Source of the DNA: a virus
Strand: one strand, 5' to 3'
Virus record (IMG/VR): IMGVR_UViG_3300032245_000931
Location: 1 to 37,017 of that record
DNA length: 37,017 bases
A program made the position numbers and the translations under genes. This document shows positions 24,136 through 30,911 of the stretch, piece after piece (position 1 is the first letter of the stretch; each line of letters begins with the position of its first letter). The notes beneath the pieces were generated by a model that was given only the letters and a program-made list of their open reading frames with translations, made no database searches and was not told where the DNA came from.

Positions 24136-24537
24136 ATGGGATTAGACCAATACGCAGTCGCAATTAAGCCTAAGGTTGCTGACTTACACTTAAAGGCACA
24201 CGGCGGTGATTTAACAGATGATGAGTCTGACTCACTCGCAAACGGAACAGAGCAATTAATGCAATGGAGAAAACATCCAAACCTAAACGAATGGATGTCT
24301 AATCTGTGGTCACTTGAAAATGGTGACGAGGAGTTTAACTGTAAGCCACTTGAACTAACGCTCGATGACATCGAAGCATTAGAGAAGAGTGTTACTGAAA
24401 ATAAACTTCCACACGGAGAAGGTTTCTTCTGGGGAGCAACTCAACCCGAACATAAGGAAGATGATTTAGAGTTTATAAGACTCGCTCGTAACGCTATTAA
24501 TAAAGGCAAACGAGTTTTCTATTCCTGCTGGTGGTAA
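24136..24537 (+). CDS. Conserved phage protein (MGLDQY family)
   Basis: 133 residues from ATG 24136, at MGLDQY, the normal beginning of this family; an upstream Met at 24109 lies in the hairpin and is rejected. The pattern MGLDQYA, WRKHPNLNEWM, FNCKPLELTLDDIEALE, GFFWG and the C-terminal RVFYSCWW matches a widespread small phage/bacterial protein that databases have sometimes labelled phosphoglycerate kinase, which I think is an annotation error since no kinase motif is present. Function unknown. It follows the GNRA hairpin closely, so translation may depend on that structure. Confidence 0.75.
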   Translation: MGLDQYAVAIKPKVADLHLKAHGGDLTDDESDSLANGTEQLMQWRKHPNLNEWMSNLWSLENGDEEFNCKPLELTLDDIEALEKSVTENKLPHGEGFFWGATQPEHKEDDLEFIRLARNAINKGKRVFYSCWW

Positions 24538-24548
24538 TCATTACGACA

Positions 24549-24755
24549 ATGGGAACCATCAATATTAATGGTGTTGAAATTACACCCGAGCAGTTACAGG
24601 GATTAATAAAATTAATCCATCGTGGTTGGAAGTTGGATTACACTTCCATCGCAAAGTTGCCAGCCGAACAATGTATTATCATTACGGTTGAAGCAAAACA
24701 TACAGGAATGAAAATGACAATGGGGATTGAATCAGATGGCTACACGCACTCCTAA
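24549..24755 (+). CDS. Small hypothetical protein, 68 aa
   Basis: 68 residues from ATG 24549 (MGTININGVEITPEQLQGLI). A GTG at 24531 would overlap the previous gene, so it is less likely. It begins with a strand-turn NINGVEI, has one helix, and ends with strands CIIITVEAKH and MKMTMGIESDGY. This could be a small dimeric regulator, but no family is recognised. The end overlaps a 24-codon frame at 24736. Confidence 0.55.
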   Translation: MGTININGVEITPEQLQGLIKLIHRGWKLDYTSIAKLPAEQCIIITVEAKHTGMKMTMGIESDGYTHS

Positions 24756-24810
24756 AGAACTGAAACAAAAACCTGTTAGACATAAGAAAGGAGTTTACAA
24801 TGTCTCTTGA
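24736..24810 (+). CDS. Possible 24-residue basic leader peptide
   Basis: ATG 24736 to TGA 24808-24810 encodes a very basic peptide (MATRTPKELKQKPVRHKKG...). It overlaps the end of the previous gene by 20 bases and the start of the next by 11. The Shine-Dalgarno of the next gene (AAAGGAG, 24787-24793) lies inside it, so its translation could couple or tune the next gene. There is no evidence beyond arrangement. Confidence 0.3.
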   Translation: MATRTPKELKQKPVRHKKGVYNVS

Positions 24811-25228
24811 TTTTCAATTTGTCCCTACAATCGACCGCAAGTTGATTGAATACACAAAATCAGATGGTTCATTGCATTGGACTCCTCGTGCCCAATCGTT
24901 TGTCTTCTTTCAAATGCAATTACAGCATTCGTTAGAAGGAGAGATGACAGGAAAGAAGTTAGAAGAGATTAATAGAAGAATTAGTCTTATCAACTTACTT
25001 GATAGACGACCATACTACTACGACATAGATGGAAATGCTTATCAGCATCAAATCAATGATGTAGTAACATATTGGGGATTGTCTACCAATGTCAGTCATC
25101 TTACTAAAACGAAATGGAACAAATGGTATCTAAGAGTTTGTGAATATAGTGGCGTAAAAACTCCAATCCACAAATTGATAGAATCACCATACGAAATATA
25201 TATAACAAACAATGCCAACATCAATTGA
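24800..25228 (+). CDS. Hypothetical protein with true Shine-Dalgarno, 142 aa
   Basis: 142 residues, no recognised family. The sequence has an amphipathic middle helix (HSLEGEMTGKKLEEINRRIS) and an aromatic C-terminal half (YYYDIDGNAYQHQI, then TKWNKWYLRVCEY), resembling neither an enzyme nor a membrane protein. The start is set by one of the few clear Shine-Dalgarno sequences in the window, AAAGGAG at 24787-24793, 6 bases before the ATG. Its end overlaps the first 17 bases of a micro-ORF. Confidence 0.6.
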   Translation: MSLDFQFVPTIDRKLIEYTKSDGSLHWTPRAQSFVFFQMQLQHSLEGEMTGKKLEEINRRISLINLLDRRPYYYDIDGNAYQHQINDVVTYWGLSTNVSHLTKTKWNKWYLRVCEYSGVKTPIHKLIESPYEIYITNNANIN

Positions 25229-25283
25229 AACCGCTGTTGCTATTGTTTGGTTGATTATATTGATTAAAACCGCAAAAGATTAA
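25212..25283 (+). CDS. 23-residue membrane microprotein
   Basis: ATG 25212 to TAA 25281-25283. The peptide begins MPTSIETAV and continues with a hydrophobic stretch AIVWLIILI, then KTAKD, the layout of a tiny single-span membrane peptide. It overlaps the end of the previous gene by 17 bases and is followed by a terminator and the second promoter module. Short frames arise by chance, but the hydrophobic run with a charged end is suggestive. Confidence 0.4.
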   Translation: MPTSIETAVAIVWLIILIKTAKD

Positions 25284-25312
25284 TACAAAAAGTTCGTCTG
25301 CCGTGCGGTTTT
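25266..25312 (+). terminator. Inverted repeat ending in U-run
   Basis: AAAACCGC (25266-25273) and GCGGTTTT (25305-25312) form an 8-bp stem around a 31-base loop, with the 3' arm ending in four Ts followed by AATAA. It covers the end of the micro-ORF and the start of the second promoter module. The long loop makes a classic terminator uncertain. Confidence 0.35.
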
Positions 25313-25419
25313 AATAACAAAAAGTGGGTGTGGTGCGTTTAAAATCGTTCCACGCCCACTCCACTTTTCTGCCACTAAACATCGTGCTATAATATAAGTG
25401 TAAGGCAATCACGCCCTAC
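25286..25419 (+). promoter_or_regulatory. Promoter-leader module, copy 2
   Basis: Near-duplicate of 20611-20742: CAAAAAGTTC (25286), TTTTAATAA, TTTCTGCCA (25366-25374), then 13 bp to TATAAT (25388-25393) with extended -10 TGC, and the same downstream ATAAGTGYAAGGCAATCACG. The leader hairpin is GTAAGGC (25400-25406) with GCCCTAC (25413-25419) and the same AATCAC loop; relative to copy 1, one C-G pair has become T-A (covariation) and one pair is lost. A tandem ACAT run (25423-25442) leads to the ATG at 25445. Confidence 0.7.
25320..25368 (+). terminator. Terminator with alternative pairings
   Basis: AGTGGGTGTGG (25323-25333) pairs with CCACGCCCACT (25350-25360), 11 bp with one G-U. CCACTTTTCT follows. 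Alternatively AAAAGTGG (25320-25327) pairs with CCACTTTT (25361-25368). The two foldings share AGTGG and exclude each other, so this may be a switchable terminator placed directly upstream of the promoter at 25388. Confidence 0.5.
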
Positions 25420-25444
25420 ATAACCTACATACATACATACATAT

Positions 25445-25822
25445 ATGAGCAAAAACCAAAAGTCAGTAACACTAAACCGTCAATCGTTTGAAAAGACCGT
25501 TGGCGATTTATCAAAGAAAACACTTAACCTGCTAAATCCAAGTGGCAAGTTAAGCAAAGAGTTAACACCACAGCAAATCGTTGCATTCGCAATCGAAGCC
25601 GACAAAACACTGTCGGCTTTAATGCGAGCAATGAAGGGTGTTAAGAAAACAACAAATAAAGAAACAGGCGGACTGTTTAAAACACAGTTAGGCGTTGTCA
25701 CCACTAAAATGGAAAAAACTAAAATTAATGTGGTGCAAATTAAAAGAATAGTGAAGGCTCAAATGAAGCGGATTAAAAACATTAAAGCAATCACGCCATT
25801 CATCTCACAGTATATAAAGTAA
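25445..25822 (+). CDS. Basic hypothetical protein, 125 aa
   Basis: 125 residues, very rich in Lys (net positive), with helical segments (SFEKTVGDLSKKTLNLL, then PQQIVAFAIEADKTLSALMRAMKG). A C-terminal Lys/Arg/Ile repeat-like run (KRIVKAQMKRIKNIKAI) suggests nucleic-acid binding. No family recognised. It is the only sizeable gene under copy 2 of the promoter module, so likely an abundant early product. Two microproteins follow with overlapping or adjacent starts. Confidence 0.65.
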   Translation: MSKNQKSVTLNRQSFEKTVGDLSKKTLNLLNPSGKLSKELTPQQIVAFAIEADKTLSALMRAMKGVKKTTNKETGGLFKTQLGVVTTKMEKTKINVVQIKRIVKAQMKRIKNIKAITPFISQYIK

Positions 25823-25936
25823 ATGCGTTTACCTTATTTAAAGTGGGCAGTGTGGTTTTCTAAACAGTTACCCAAGAAATATGCCACCCGTTTTCTCTTA
25901 TGGGCGAACGGTTTTAAACCACCGATAAAGAAATGA
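25823..25936 (+). CDS. 37-residue basic microprotein
   Basis: ATG 25823 directly follows the TAA of the preceding gene; TGA is at 25934-25936. The peptide is basic and aromatic (MRLPYLKWAVWFSKQLPKKY, then ATRFLLWANGF...), amphipathic and likely membrane-associated. The next micro-ORF starts within its stop (ATGA). Tight linkage on both sides supports translation. Confidence 0.45.
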   Translation: MRLPYLKWAVWFSKQLPKKYATRFLLWANGFKPPIKK

Positions 25937-25998
25937 TTTTAAACATCATCTTGGTCATCGGTGCTTTAACTTTGTTTAATCATTTAACTGAAAAGTAA
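25933..25998 (+). CDS. 21-residue membrane microprotein
   Basis: ATG 25933 overlaps the previous TGA (ATGA) and ends at TAA 25996-25998. The peptide starts MILNIILVIGALTLF and ends NHLTEK, a single short membrane span with a polar tail. The junction sequence AAGTAAATGCGTT after its stop repeats that at 25818-25830. Confidence 0.45.
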   Translation: MILNIILVIGALTLFNHLTEK

Positions 25999-26029
25999 AT
26001 GCGTTAAGCAATGCACGGCATTCCGTAAA

Positions 26030-26078
26030 AGAGTATTCCCTTTGCCCTACGGGGCGGGGGGAGTATTCTCTTACTTTT
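26030..26078 (+). terminator. Long hairpin with UACG tetraloop
   Basis: Bases 26030-26047 pair with 26052-26069: AGAGTATTCCC with GGGAGTATTCT (two G-U pairs), three U-G wobbles, then GCCC/GGGC closed by the extra-stable loop C(UACG)G. TTACTTTTTG follows at 26071-26080. It ends the rightward block 20.1-26.0 kb and is the best intrinsic-terminator candidate in the window. Confidence 0.7.
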
Positions 26079-26080
26079 TG

Positions 26081-26240
26081 TTGATATACCCTAACGCATT
26101 CTAATACAGACTTTTTATTGACAAAAGACAATCTAGTCTGTAAAGGCAGGGGTTATTAAGGGGGGGAAAGCAAAACCTTGTCAAGTGTCAACTGCAAAAA
26201 GTGACTAATTTTGTTTAATTTTATACAAAAAGGTGGGGGT
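26081..26240. other. Non-coding stretch before the intergenic iterons
   Basis: No gene seen. It has an inverted pair ACAGAC (26106-26111)/GTCTGT (26136-26141) enclosing TTGACA (26118-26123), though no -10 lies 17 bp further. GGGGGGGAAAGCAAAACCTT near 26160-26179 looks like a decayed iteron. Short repeats of GTCA/TGTCAA occur near 26180-26210. Confidence 0.4.
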
Positions 26241-26345
26241 GAAATGTATTTCCTAGGGGGGTGAAGTAAATTTCCTAGGGGGGGTGAAATAGATTTCCTA
26301 CAGATATAACAGTCTATAGAATAATAGATATTAATAATATATTTG
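26241..26345 (+). repeat. Intergenic iteron array plus AT-rich flank (second putative origin)
   Basis: Three units of GAARTNNATTTCCTA begin at 26241, 26263 and 26286, spaced 22 and 23 bp. The first two are followed by GGGGG runs, the third by CAGATATAACAGT and then an AT-only-like stretch to 26345. Spacing, unit order and the right flank (TTCCTACAGATA-N-AACAGT) are the same as in the initiator gene at 18551-18609. It is likely bound by the same initiator and may be an origin or a late-operon control site, since the late genes begin 30 bp downstream. Confidence 0.78.
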
Positions 26346-26377
26346 ACACGGCATTTATTTTAGTTTCTTAATTGGCA

Positions 26378-26893
26378 ATGAACATCTCAGAAAGCGAATT
26401 AATCAAAGTAAATGGGTGGAAAAAGAAAGAACTTAGGAAAATTAGAAAAGAAACTAAAGAATTTGAGGGTCATTTATTATGGTATATTGACAATGAAAAT
26501 AGACCTAAAATTTACCAGAAAATTTACTGGACACCTATTGGCATTATTTTTCTTAGAGAATACTTTTTTGCTAAAATGAAAATTGTTGAAGATGCCATTA
26601 AGTCTATTCCAGATGATATTATTGAAAATGGTGCTATGACAAAGGGTCAATTTAATAAAGTTGTAAATAATTCAAGATGGATTGGAAAGGTTTCAAGAAA
26701 CACATATAGAAACAACAAAATTATTTTAGTTGAACACGAAACTGGATTTAAGGTTTTAACTAAATGCAAAAACAATTTATTATATCCTAAAAATAAATGG
26801 GTTATTGTTGACACATTGGAAAACAATCACTCAATCAAAAAACAATCATTTAAATCTTATGAAAAAGCCAAAGAAGAAAAAACAAAACTTTAA
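26378..26893 (+). CDS. Hypothetical protein at head of late operon, 171 aa
   Basis: 171 residues from ATG 26378 (a TTG at 26372 is in frame two codons earlier). Basic and aromatic. The N-terminal third is helical with a possible DNA-binding start (ESELIKVNGWKKKELRKIR). Residues about 105-155 form a small beta module (WIGKVSRNTYRNNKIILVEH, then GFKVLTKCKNNLLYPKNKWV). A similar beta module occurs in small phage proteins I cannot name. It is the first gene after the intergenic iterons and could be a late regulator or a small packaging protein; neither is shown. The last 35 bases overlap the next gene. Confidence 0.6.
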   Translation: MNISESELIKVNGWKKKELRKIRKETKEFEGHLLWYIDNENRPKIYQKIYWTPIGIIFLREYFFAKMKIVEDAIKSIPDDIIENGAMTKGQFNKVVNNSRWIGKVSRNTYRNNKIILVEHETGFKVLTKCKNNLLYPKNKWVIVDTLENNHSIKKQSFKSYEKAKEEKTKL

Positions 26894-27017
26894 ACAGCCA
26901 GACGAACTTCACCAAGCATTAAATATTCCTCAATACGAAAAAATGCAACAAGATGACGGTGTAGAAAAAGGCAAATGTGAAGTGTGTGGAAAAATGCAAA
27001 AAAAGTGTAAATGTTAA
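26859..27017 (+). CDS. Small cysteine-rich (zinc-binding?) protein
   Basis: 52 residues from ATG 26859 (MKKPKKKKQNFKQPDELHQA); an earlier Met would lie deeper inside the previous gene. A Lys-rich head is followed by a C-terminal cluster CEVCGKMQKKCKC, four cysteines in C-x2-C-x6-C-x-C order, suited to one zinc. Function unknown; a nucleic-acid-binding role is plausible given the charge. Confidence 0.5.
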   Translation: MKKPKKKKQNFKQPDELHQALNIPQYEKMQQDDGVEKGKCEVCGKMQKKCKC

Positions 27018-27044
27018 TATGCCATTGTTTGAATAAAAAATCGA

Positions 27045-27064
27045 TGCGATGCTAACGCATCGCA
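27045..27064 (+). promoter_or_regulatory. Perfect 8-bp leader hairpin
   Basis: TGCGATGC (27045-27052) and GCATCGCA (27057-27064) pair perfectly with loop TAAC. No U-tract follows, and the next ATG is 21 bases on (27085). Probably a leader or processing stem for the beta-rich gene. ATCGAT occurs on both sides (27040 and 27080). Confidence 0.45.
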
Positions 27065-27084
27065 CAATATAACCCCTACAATCG

Positions 27085-27708
27085 ATGGAACAAAAAAACG
27101 AGACACCTAACACAGGCAGTAACACAAAAACGCTTTACAGCAACGATAATGCAGTTGTATTGGCTGGTGACGAGGGTGTTGAGGCAATGTTTAGGTATTT
27201 AGACCCAGAATATAAAGTTTTTAAAGATATAACAGGATATATTAATTTAACAAAAGATAATCCAAATAATACAAATTTATCATTGTCTGGAGGTTTAACA
27301 TATAGCAAACAAATAGGTAATTCTGTTGTTAATTTGGATTATAACACAAAAGATGGGTATAGGGGTTCAGTTGTTTATGGAAATGGTGATTTACAGGTTG
27401 GTGCAGGATATGATGAACTTAATAAAACGCCTTCAATTAATGCAAATTACAGATTGCCTTTAAATTCTTCATTATCGTTTAATTCTTACGGAAACAACAA
27501 CTCAACCTATGTTGACAACAATCTTAAACTAGGAGATGTTGGTTTTAATACAAAACTTGGAGTAAGAAATAATGGATACGGCTCAAAACCATTTGCATCT
27601 ATTATTTTTGACCAAAATGGTGAAAACGGAATTTATGGAAGTATAAACAAACAATCTGGTTCTCCTTTAAACGCAACAGTTGGATACAAATATAGTAAAA
27701 AGTTTTAA
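27085..27708 (+). CDS. Beta-barrel-like protein, 207 aa
   Basis: 207 residues. From about residue 55 to the end the chain is a series of short alternating strands and Gly/Asn turns (LSLSGGLTYSKQIGN, VVNLDYNTKDGYRGSVVYGN, LQVGAGYDE, and so on). The last residues, VGYKYSKKF, end on Phe as outer-membrane beta-barrels do. The first 55 residues are polar, with no signal peptide, so export by the Sec route is unlikely. It may be a virion component that forms a barrel or beta-helix. Not assigned to a family. The next gene starts on its stop (TAATG). Confidence 0.6.
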   Translation: MEQKNETPNTGSNTKTLYSNDNAVVLAGDEGVEAMFRYLDPEYKVFKDITGYINLTKDNPNNTNLSLSGGLTYSKQIGNSVVNLDYNTKDGYRGSVVYGNGDLQVGAGYDELNKTPSINANYRLPLNSSLSFNSYGNNNSTYVDNNLKLGDVGFNTKLGVRNNGYGSKPFASIIFDQNGENGIYGSINKQSGSPLNATVGYKYSKKF

Positions 27709-28088
27709 TGGTTGAAGAATGGAAAGCAGTACCAATTGAACAATTTCATCATTTGTATGAAATAAGTAATATTGGAAGACTTCGTTCTTTTCCAAAAACA
27801 ACATCAGATGGAAGAAAACTTAAAGCAAAAATTATTAAACCAACAACAAATAATAGCGGATATTTGCAGTTTAAGTTGCATAATAACAAATTTAGATTTA
27901 ATATTAATGCTCACAAACTTGTGGCTATTACATTTGGTATTATATTTTGGAATGAGCATTCTTTAACAGAATATCAAATTAATCATATTGATGGAAACAA
28001 ACACAATAATTGTGTAAACAATTTGGAACCCTGCACTCCAAGTGAAAACTTGCAACACGCATACAAAACAGGATTAAGAAATAAATAA
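27708..28088 (+). CDS. HNH homing endonuclease with NUMOD4 domain
   Basis: 126 residues. The N-terminal EEWKAVP, then YEISNIGRLRSF (3-28), is a NUMOD4 DNA-binding motif. The C-terminal INHIDGNKHNNCVNNLEPCT (91-110), followed by SENLQHAYKTG, is the HNH_3 nuclease core (His93, Asn100/101). It would nick or cut a specific DNA site, as free-standing homing endonucleases in phages do. It sits between late genes without an intron or intein and starts on the stop of the beta-rich gene, so it is probably a selfish insertion carried in the operon. A packaging-linked HNH role is less likely because it is distant from TerL/portal proper. Confidence 0.88.
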   Translation: MVEEWKAVPIEQFHHLYEISNIGRLRSFPKTTSDGRKLKAKIIKPTTNNSGYLQFKLHNNKFRFNINAHKLVAITFGIIFWNEHSLTEYQINHIDGNKHNNCVNNLEPCTPSENLQHAYKTGLRNK

Positions 28089-28092
28089 TTTT

Positions 28093-29289
28093 ATGGCAGA
28101 AAAAATAGACTTTTCAGATATAGATAAAATTTTATCTTCACAAGAAGATACTTCAAATTCTTCACAAGAAAGTACTTCAAAGCCCAACAAAGCAATTTCA
28201 AAAAATGATTTAGAAAAACCTATTGGTAATATTCAAAGAGTTCAAGCATTATTTGATGAAGGAAAAGGAAAATATGTAGTTGTACCTGCAGTTGCAGGTA
28301 TTTCTGGGCTTTATTTAAAACAACGATATGATAAAAAAGTTTTAGAAAGTATGAAAGAGTTGGCTAAGTTTCGTGGAGAAGAGAGAAATTTAATTAAATT
28401 GGCAGAATCAAATAGGACTGGTTTGGGAATTGCTTCTGGAAGTTCTGCTGTTAAAGGAGTACCAATTGATAAATTAAAATATCTTAATATGAATGGAAAA
28501 CCATTAAGTGCGATATCAAGTTCTGAAATTGCTAACTACGCAAAAAGTGAAGGTTTAGCAAAAACTGCTATTCCTTTTTTTGGTTCTTCTGTGAAAGGAA
28601 GTAAACCTGCAGTTCTTGCTGAAAATGCTGAATTTCCAGATACATTTACAAAATATGTTCTTAAAGACGGAAAATATGTAGTTGAGGCTGGAAAACCAGT
28701 TTCTGAAGTTCTTGGAGCATTAGGTAAATATGGTAAATACATTGATAGAGGTTTATATGGTCTTGCTGGTTTAGCGAATATTCCAAAAGCATTAAATACT
28801 GGAAACATTTATAATTATTATACAGAAGATTTAAAAAGAGGAATAGACCCAAATGGATATACTAGATATCTTGGAATGGATATTCCAAATAGTGCATTAA
28901 TTAATTATGGTGCACCAATTGGTGGTGGGATGAAAACACTTCAAAATTTAGGAGAGATTTCTCTTGATGTTGCAAGTAAAGGTTCGCTTGGTTTTTTAAA
29001 AGATTGGGTTATTAATCCTGCACTTCAACATAATTTTAAATTAACAGAAGACCAAGAAAAAATTAAAACAAAATTAATTGAAGAATATAAAGCAAAAGGA
29101 TTAAATCCAATTCAGGCGGAACGATTTGCAAAAAATTATTTAATTGAACAAGGAAGTAGTTCACAAATTTCAGATGAAGAATATAAAAAACAAAATTATG
29201 GAGTTTCAAGAAAAGACCAACAAGCAGTATCAGATTCACTTAGCAATTTCGTTTTAAGCACTCTTAATGCAGAAATTCCACCAGAATAA
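28093..29289 (+). CDS. Unknown protein upstream of terminase, 398 aa
   Basis: 398 residues. The N-terminal 60 residues are Ser/Glu/Lys-rich and probably disordered. Residues about 63-78 (YVVVPAVAGISGLYL) are a likely hydrophobic segment. A second Gly/Leu-rich region (ALGKYGKYIDRGLYGLAGLA, near 215-235) follows. The C-terminal 100 residues are charged helices. No enzyme motif. Given its late-operon position and the absence of recognisable tail proteins, it may be a virion or ejection protein. Starts 4 bases after the HNH gene; the terminase starts 8 bases after its stop. Confidence 0.65.
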   Translation: MAEKIDFSDIDKILSSQEDTSNSSQESTSKPNKAISKNDLEKPIGNIQRVQALFDEGKGKYVVVPAVAGISGLYLKQRYDKKVLESMKELAKFRGEERNLIKLAESNRTGLGIASGSSAVKGVPIDKLKYLNMNGKPLSAISSSEIANYAKSEGLAKTAIPFFGSSVKGSKPAVLAENAEFPDTFTKYVLKDGKYVVEAGKPVSEVLGALGKYGKYIDRGLYGLAGLANIPKALNTGNIYNYYTEDLKRGIDPNGYTRYLGMDIPNSALINYGAPIGGGMKTLQNLGEISLDVASKGSLGFLKDWVINPALQHNFKLTEDQEKIKTKLIEEYKAKGLNPIQAERFAKNYLIEQGSSSQISDEEYKKQNYGVSRKDQQAVSDSLSNFVLSTLNAEIPPE

Positions 29290-29297
29290 TTAATAAA

Positions 29298-30911
29298 TTG
29301 AGTAACAATGTTTCAAGTTTTAAACCAACTCAGCATCCTGTCATTAAAATGCCAGATATTAAAATGCTTGTTGAAAAACTTGGAACAGAAAAAACAGCAG
29401 AAATATTAGAAATAAGAGAAGACAAAATTTTAGCAGAACAATTAGACCCATACAGGCACGGATATGAGCCAAATCATTGGAAAGATGCAGACCAAATTAT
29501 AAAAGATAAACAAGAACTTTTGGTTTTAGGAGGAAATCGTGCTGGTAAAACTGAATGGATGGCAAAAAGGGTTATTCAAACTCTTATAAATAAAGATAAA
29601 GCAATGGTTTGGTGTCTTCACACGACACAAAAATCATCTATTCAAATGCAACAAAATGTAGTATGGAAGTATATGCCTCCAGAATTAAAAAATTGCAAAA
29701 AAACCAAAGTAACAAACATTGCATACAGTCAAAAAAATGGATTTTCAGAAGAATCATTTGTTTTACCAAATGGCTCTCAATGTGTTTTTATGAATTACGC
29801 TCAAAAGCGTGATGTTATTGAAGGAGGAGAGTGTGATTTGGTTTGGTGTGATGAGTTGGTTCCTATGGATTGGGTTGAAACACTTAGATATCGTCTTGTT
29901 ACTCGCAGAGGAAAACTTGTTATTACTTTTACACCTGTTGCTGGATATTCGCAGGTTGTTAAGGAATTTGTGTCTGGGTGTAAATTTACAAAAACGCTTC
30001 CTGCACCAATTTTGGATGGAAATTTAATACATATTCAAGGATGTCCAAAAGGAGAAATGCCATATACTGCAAATAGCCATAGAGGAAACGCTGGAGTTAT
30101 ATGGTTTCATTCTCAACTCAATCCATACAACCCATTTGACGAATTAGTTAAAACACTACATGGAAAAAATCTGTATGAAAAGAAAATTAGAGCCTATGGA
30201 TGGGCTGATAATACTGTAGGAAATCAATTTCCACGATTTGGAGAACATAACATTATTTCAGAAAATTTTATTCCAAAAGATGGAACAAATTATATGGTTT
30301 GCGACCCTGCTGGTGCTAGAAATTGGTTTATGTTGTGGATGAGGGTTGATTCACAGGGAAATATGTATGTTTATCGTGAATTCCCAGACATTACATACGG
30401 AGAATGGTCTTTGCCTAGTGAAAAACCAGACGGAAAAGAAGGAATGGCACAAAGAAACGGTGCTGGTATGGGAATTGATGACATTAAGAAACTAATCAAA
30501 AATTTAGAGGGCAACGAGGAGATAATTGAGCGATATATCGACCCTCGTGCTGGTGCAACTCAAGCAGTAGGTCGTGATGGCGGAACATCCATCATAGAAC
30601 TCCTAGATTCTGGAGAAGACCCTATGTATTTTGCACCATCGGCTGGTGTAGCAATAGAGCAAGGTGTTGCTATTATAAACGATTTATTGTCTTATGATAT
30701 AACACAATCTATATCTCCACTCAACCAGCCAAAACTTTTTATATCAGATAAATGTCAGAATTTAATTTATTCTTTAAAGGAATGGACTGGTGCTGATGGA
30801 GATAAAGGTGCAAGCAAAGACCCAATAGACTGTTTAAGATATCTTGTTGTTATGTCACCCATATTTATTGACAATAAAAGAAATTTTAATAATCAAACAT
30901 TTACATACTAA
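29298..30911 (+). CDS. Terminase large subunit
   Basis: 537 residues from TTG 29298, or 520 from ATG 29349. The packaging ATPase has Walker A GGNRAGKT (78-85) and Walker B CDLVWCDE (179-186). The C-terminal RNase H-like nuclease has its acidic residues in MVCDPAGARN, YIDPRAGA and KDPIDCLRY. It pumps DNA into proheads through the portal and cuts concatemers. Close to the usual length with both domains intact. The next gene, portal, starts on its stop (TAATG), the standard order. The small subunit is not next to it; the HTH protein at 20149 is the only candidate. Confidence 0.95.
   Translation: MSNNVSSFKPTQHPVIKMPDIKMLVEKLGTEKTAEILEIREDKILAEQLDPYRHGYEPNHWKDADQIIKDKQELLVLGGNRAGKTEWMAKRVIQTLINKDKAMVWCLHTTQKSSIQMQQNVVWKYMPPELKNCKKTKVTNIAYSQKNGFSEESFVLPNGSQCVFMNYAQKRDVIEGGECDLVWCDELVPMDWVETLRYRLVTRRGKLVITFTPVAGYSQVVKEFVSGCKFTKTLPAPILDGNLIHIQGCPKGEMPYTANSHRGNAGVIWFHSQLNPYNPFDELVKTLHGKNLYEKKIRAYGWADNTVGNQFPRFGEHNIISENFIPKDGTNYMVCDPAGARNWFMLWMRVDSQGNMYVYREFPDITYGEWSLPSEKPDGKEGMAQRNGAGMGIDDIKKLIKNLEGNEEIIERYIDPRAGATQAVGRDGGTSIIELLDSGEDPMYFAPSAGVAIEQGVAIINDLLSYDITQSISPLNQPKLFISDKCQNLIYSLKEWTGADGDKGASKDPIDCLRYLVVMSPIFIDNKRNFNNQTFTY

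Noticed and set aside
24136-24537. Phosphoglycerate kinase, the label sometimes attached to MGLDQY proteins
   Set aside because: 133 residues is far too short and no kinase motif is visible; the label appears to be a propagated error.
26155-26180. A fourth iteron at GGGGGGGAAAGCAAAACCTT
   Set aside because: It lacks the ATTTCC half and is about 75 bp from the array, out of phase; at best a decayed unit.
26100-26371. TTGACA at 26118 and at 26343 as -35 boxes of late promoters
   Set aside because: No acceptable -10 lies 16-18 bp downstream of either, so I did not annotate a promoter.
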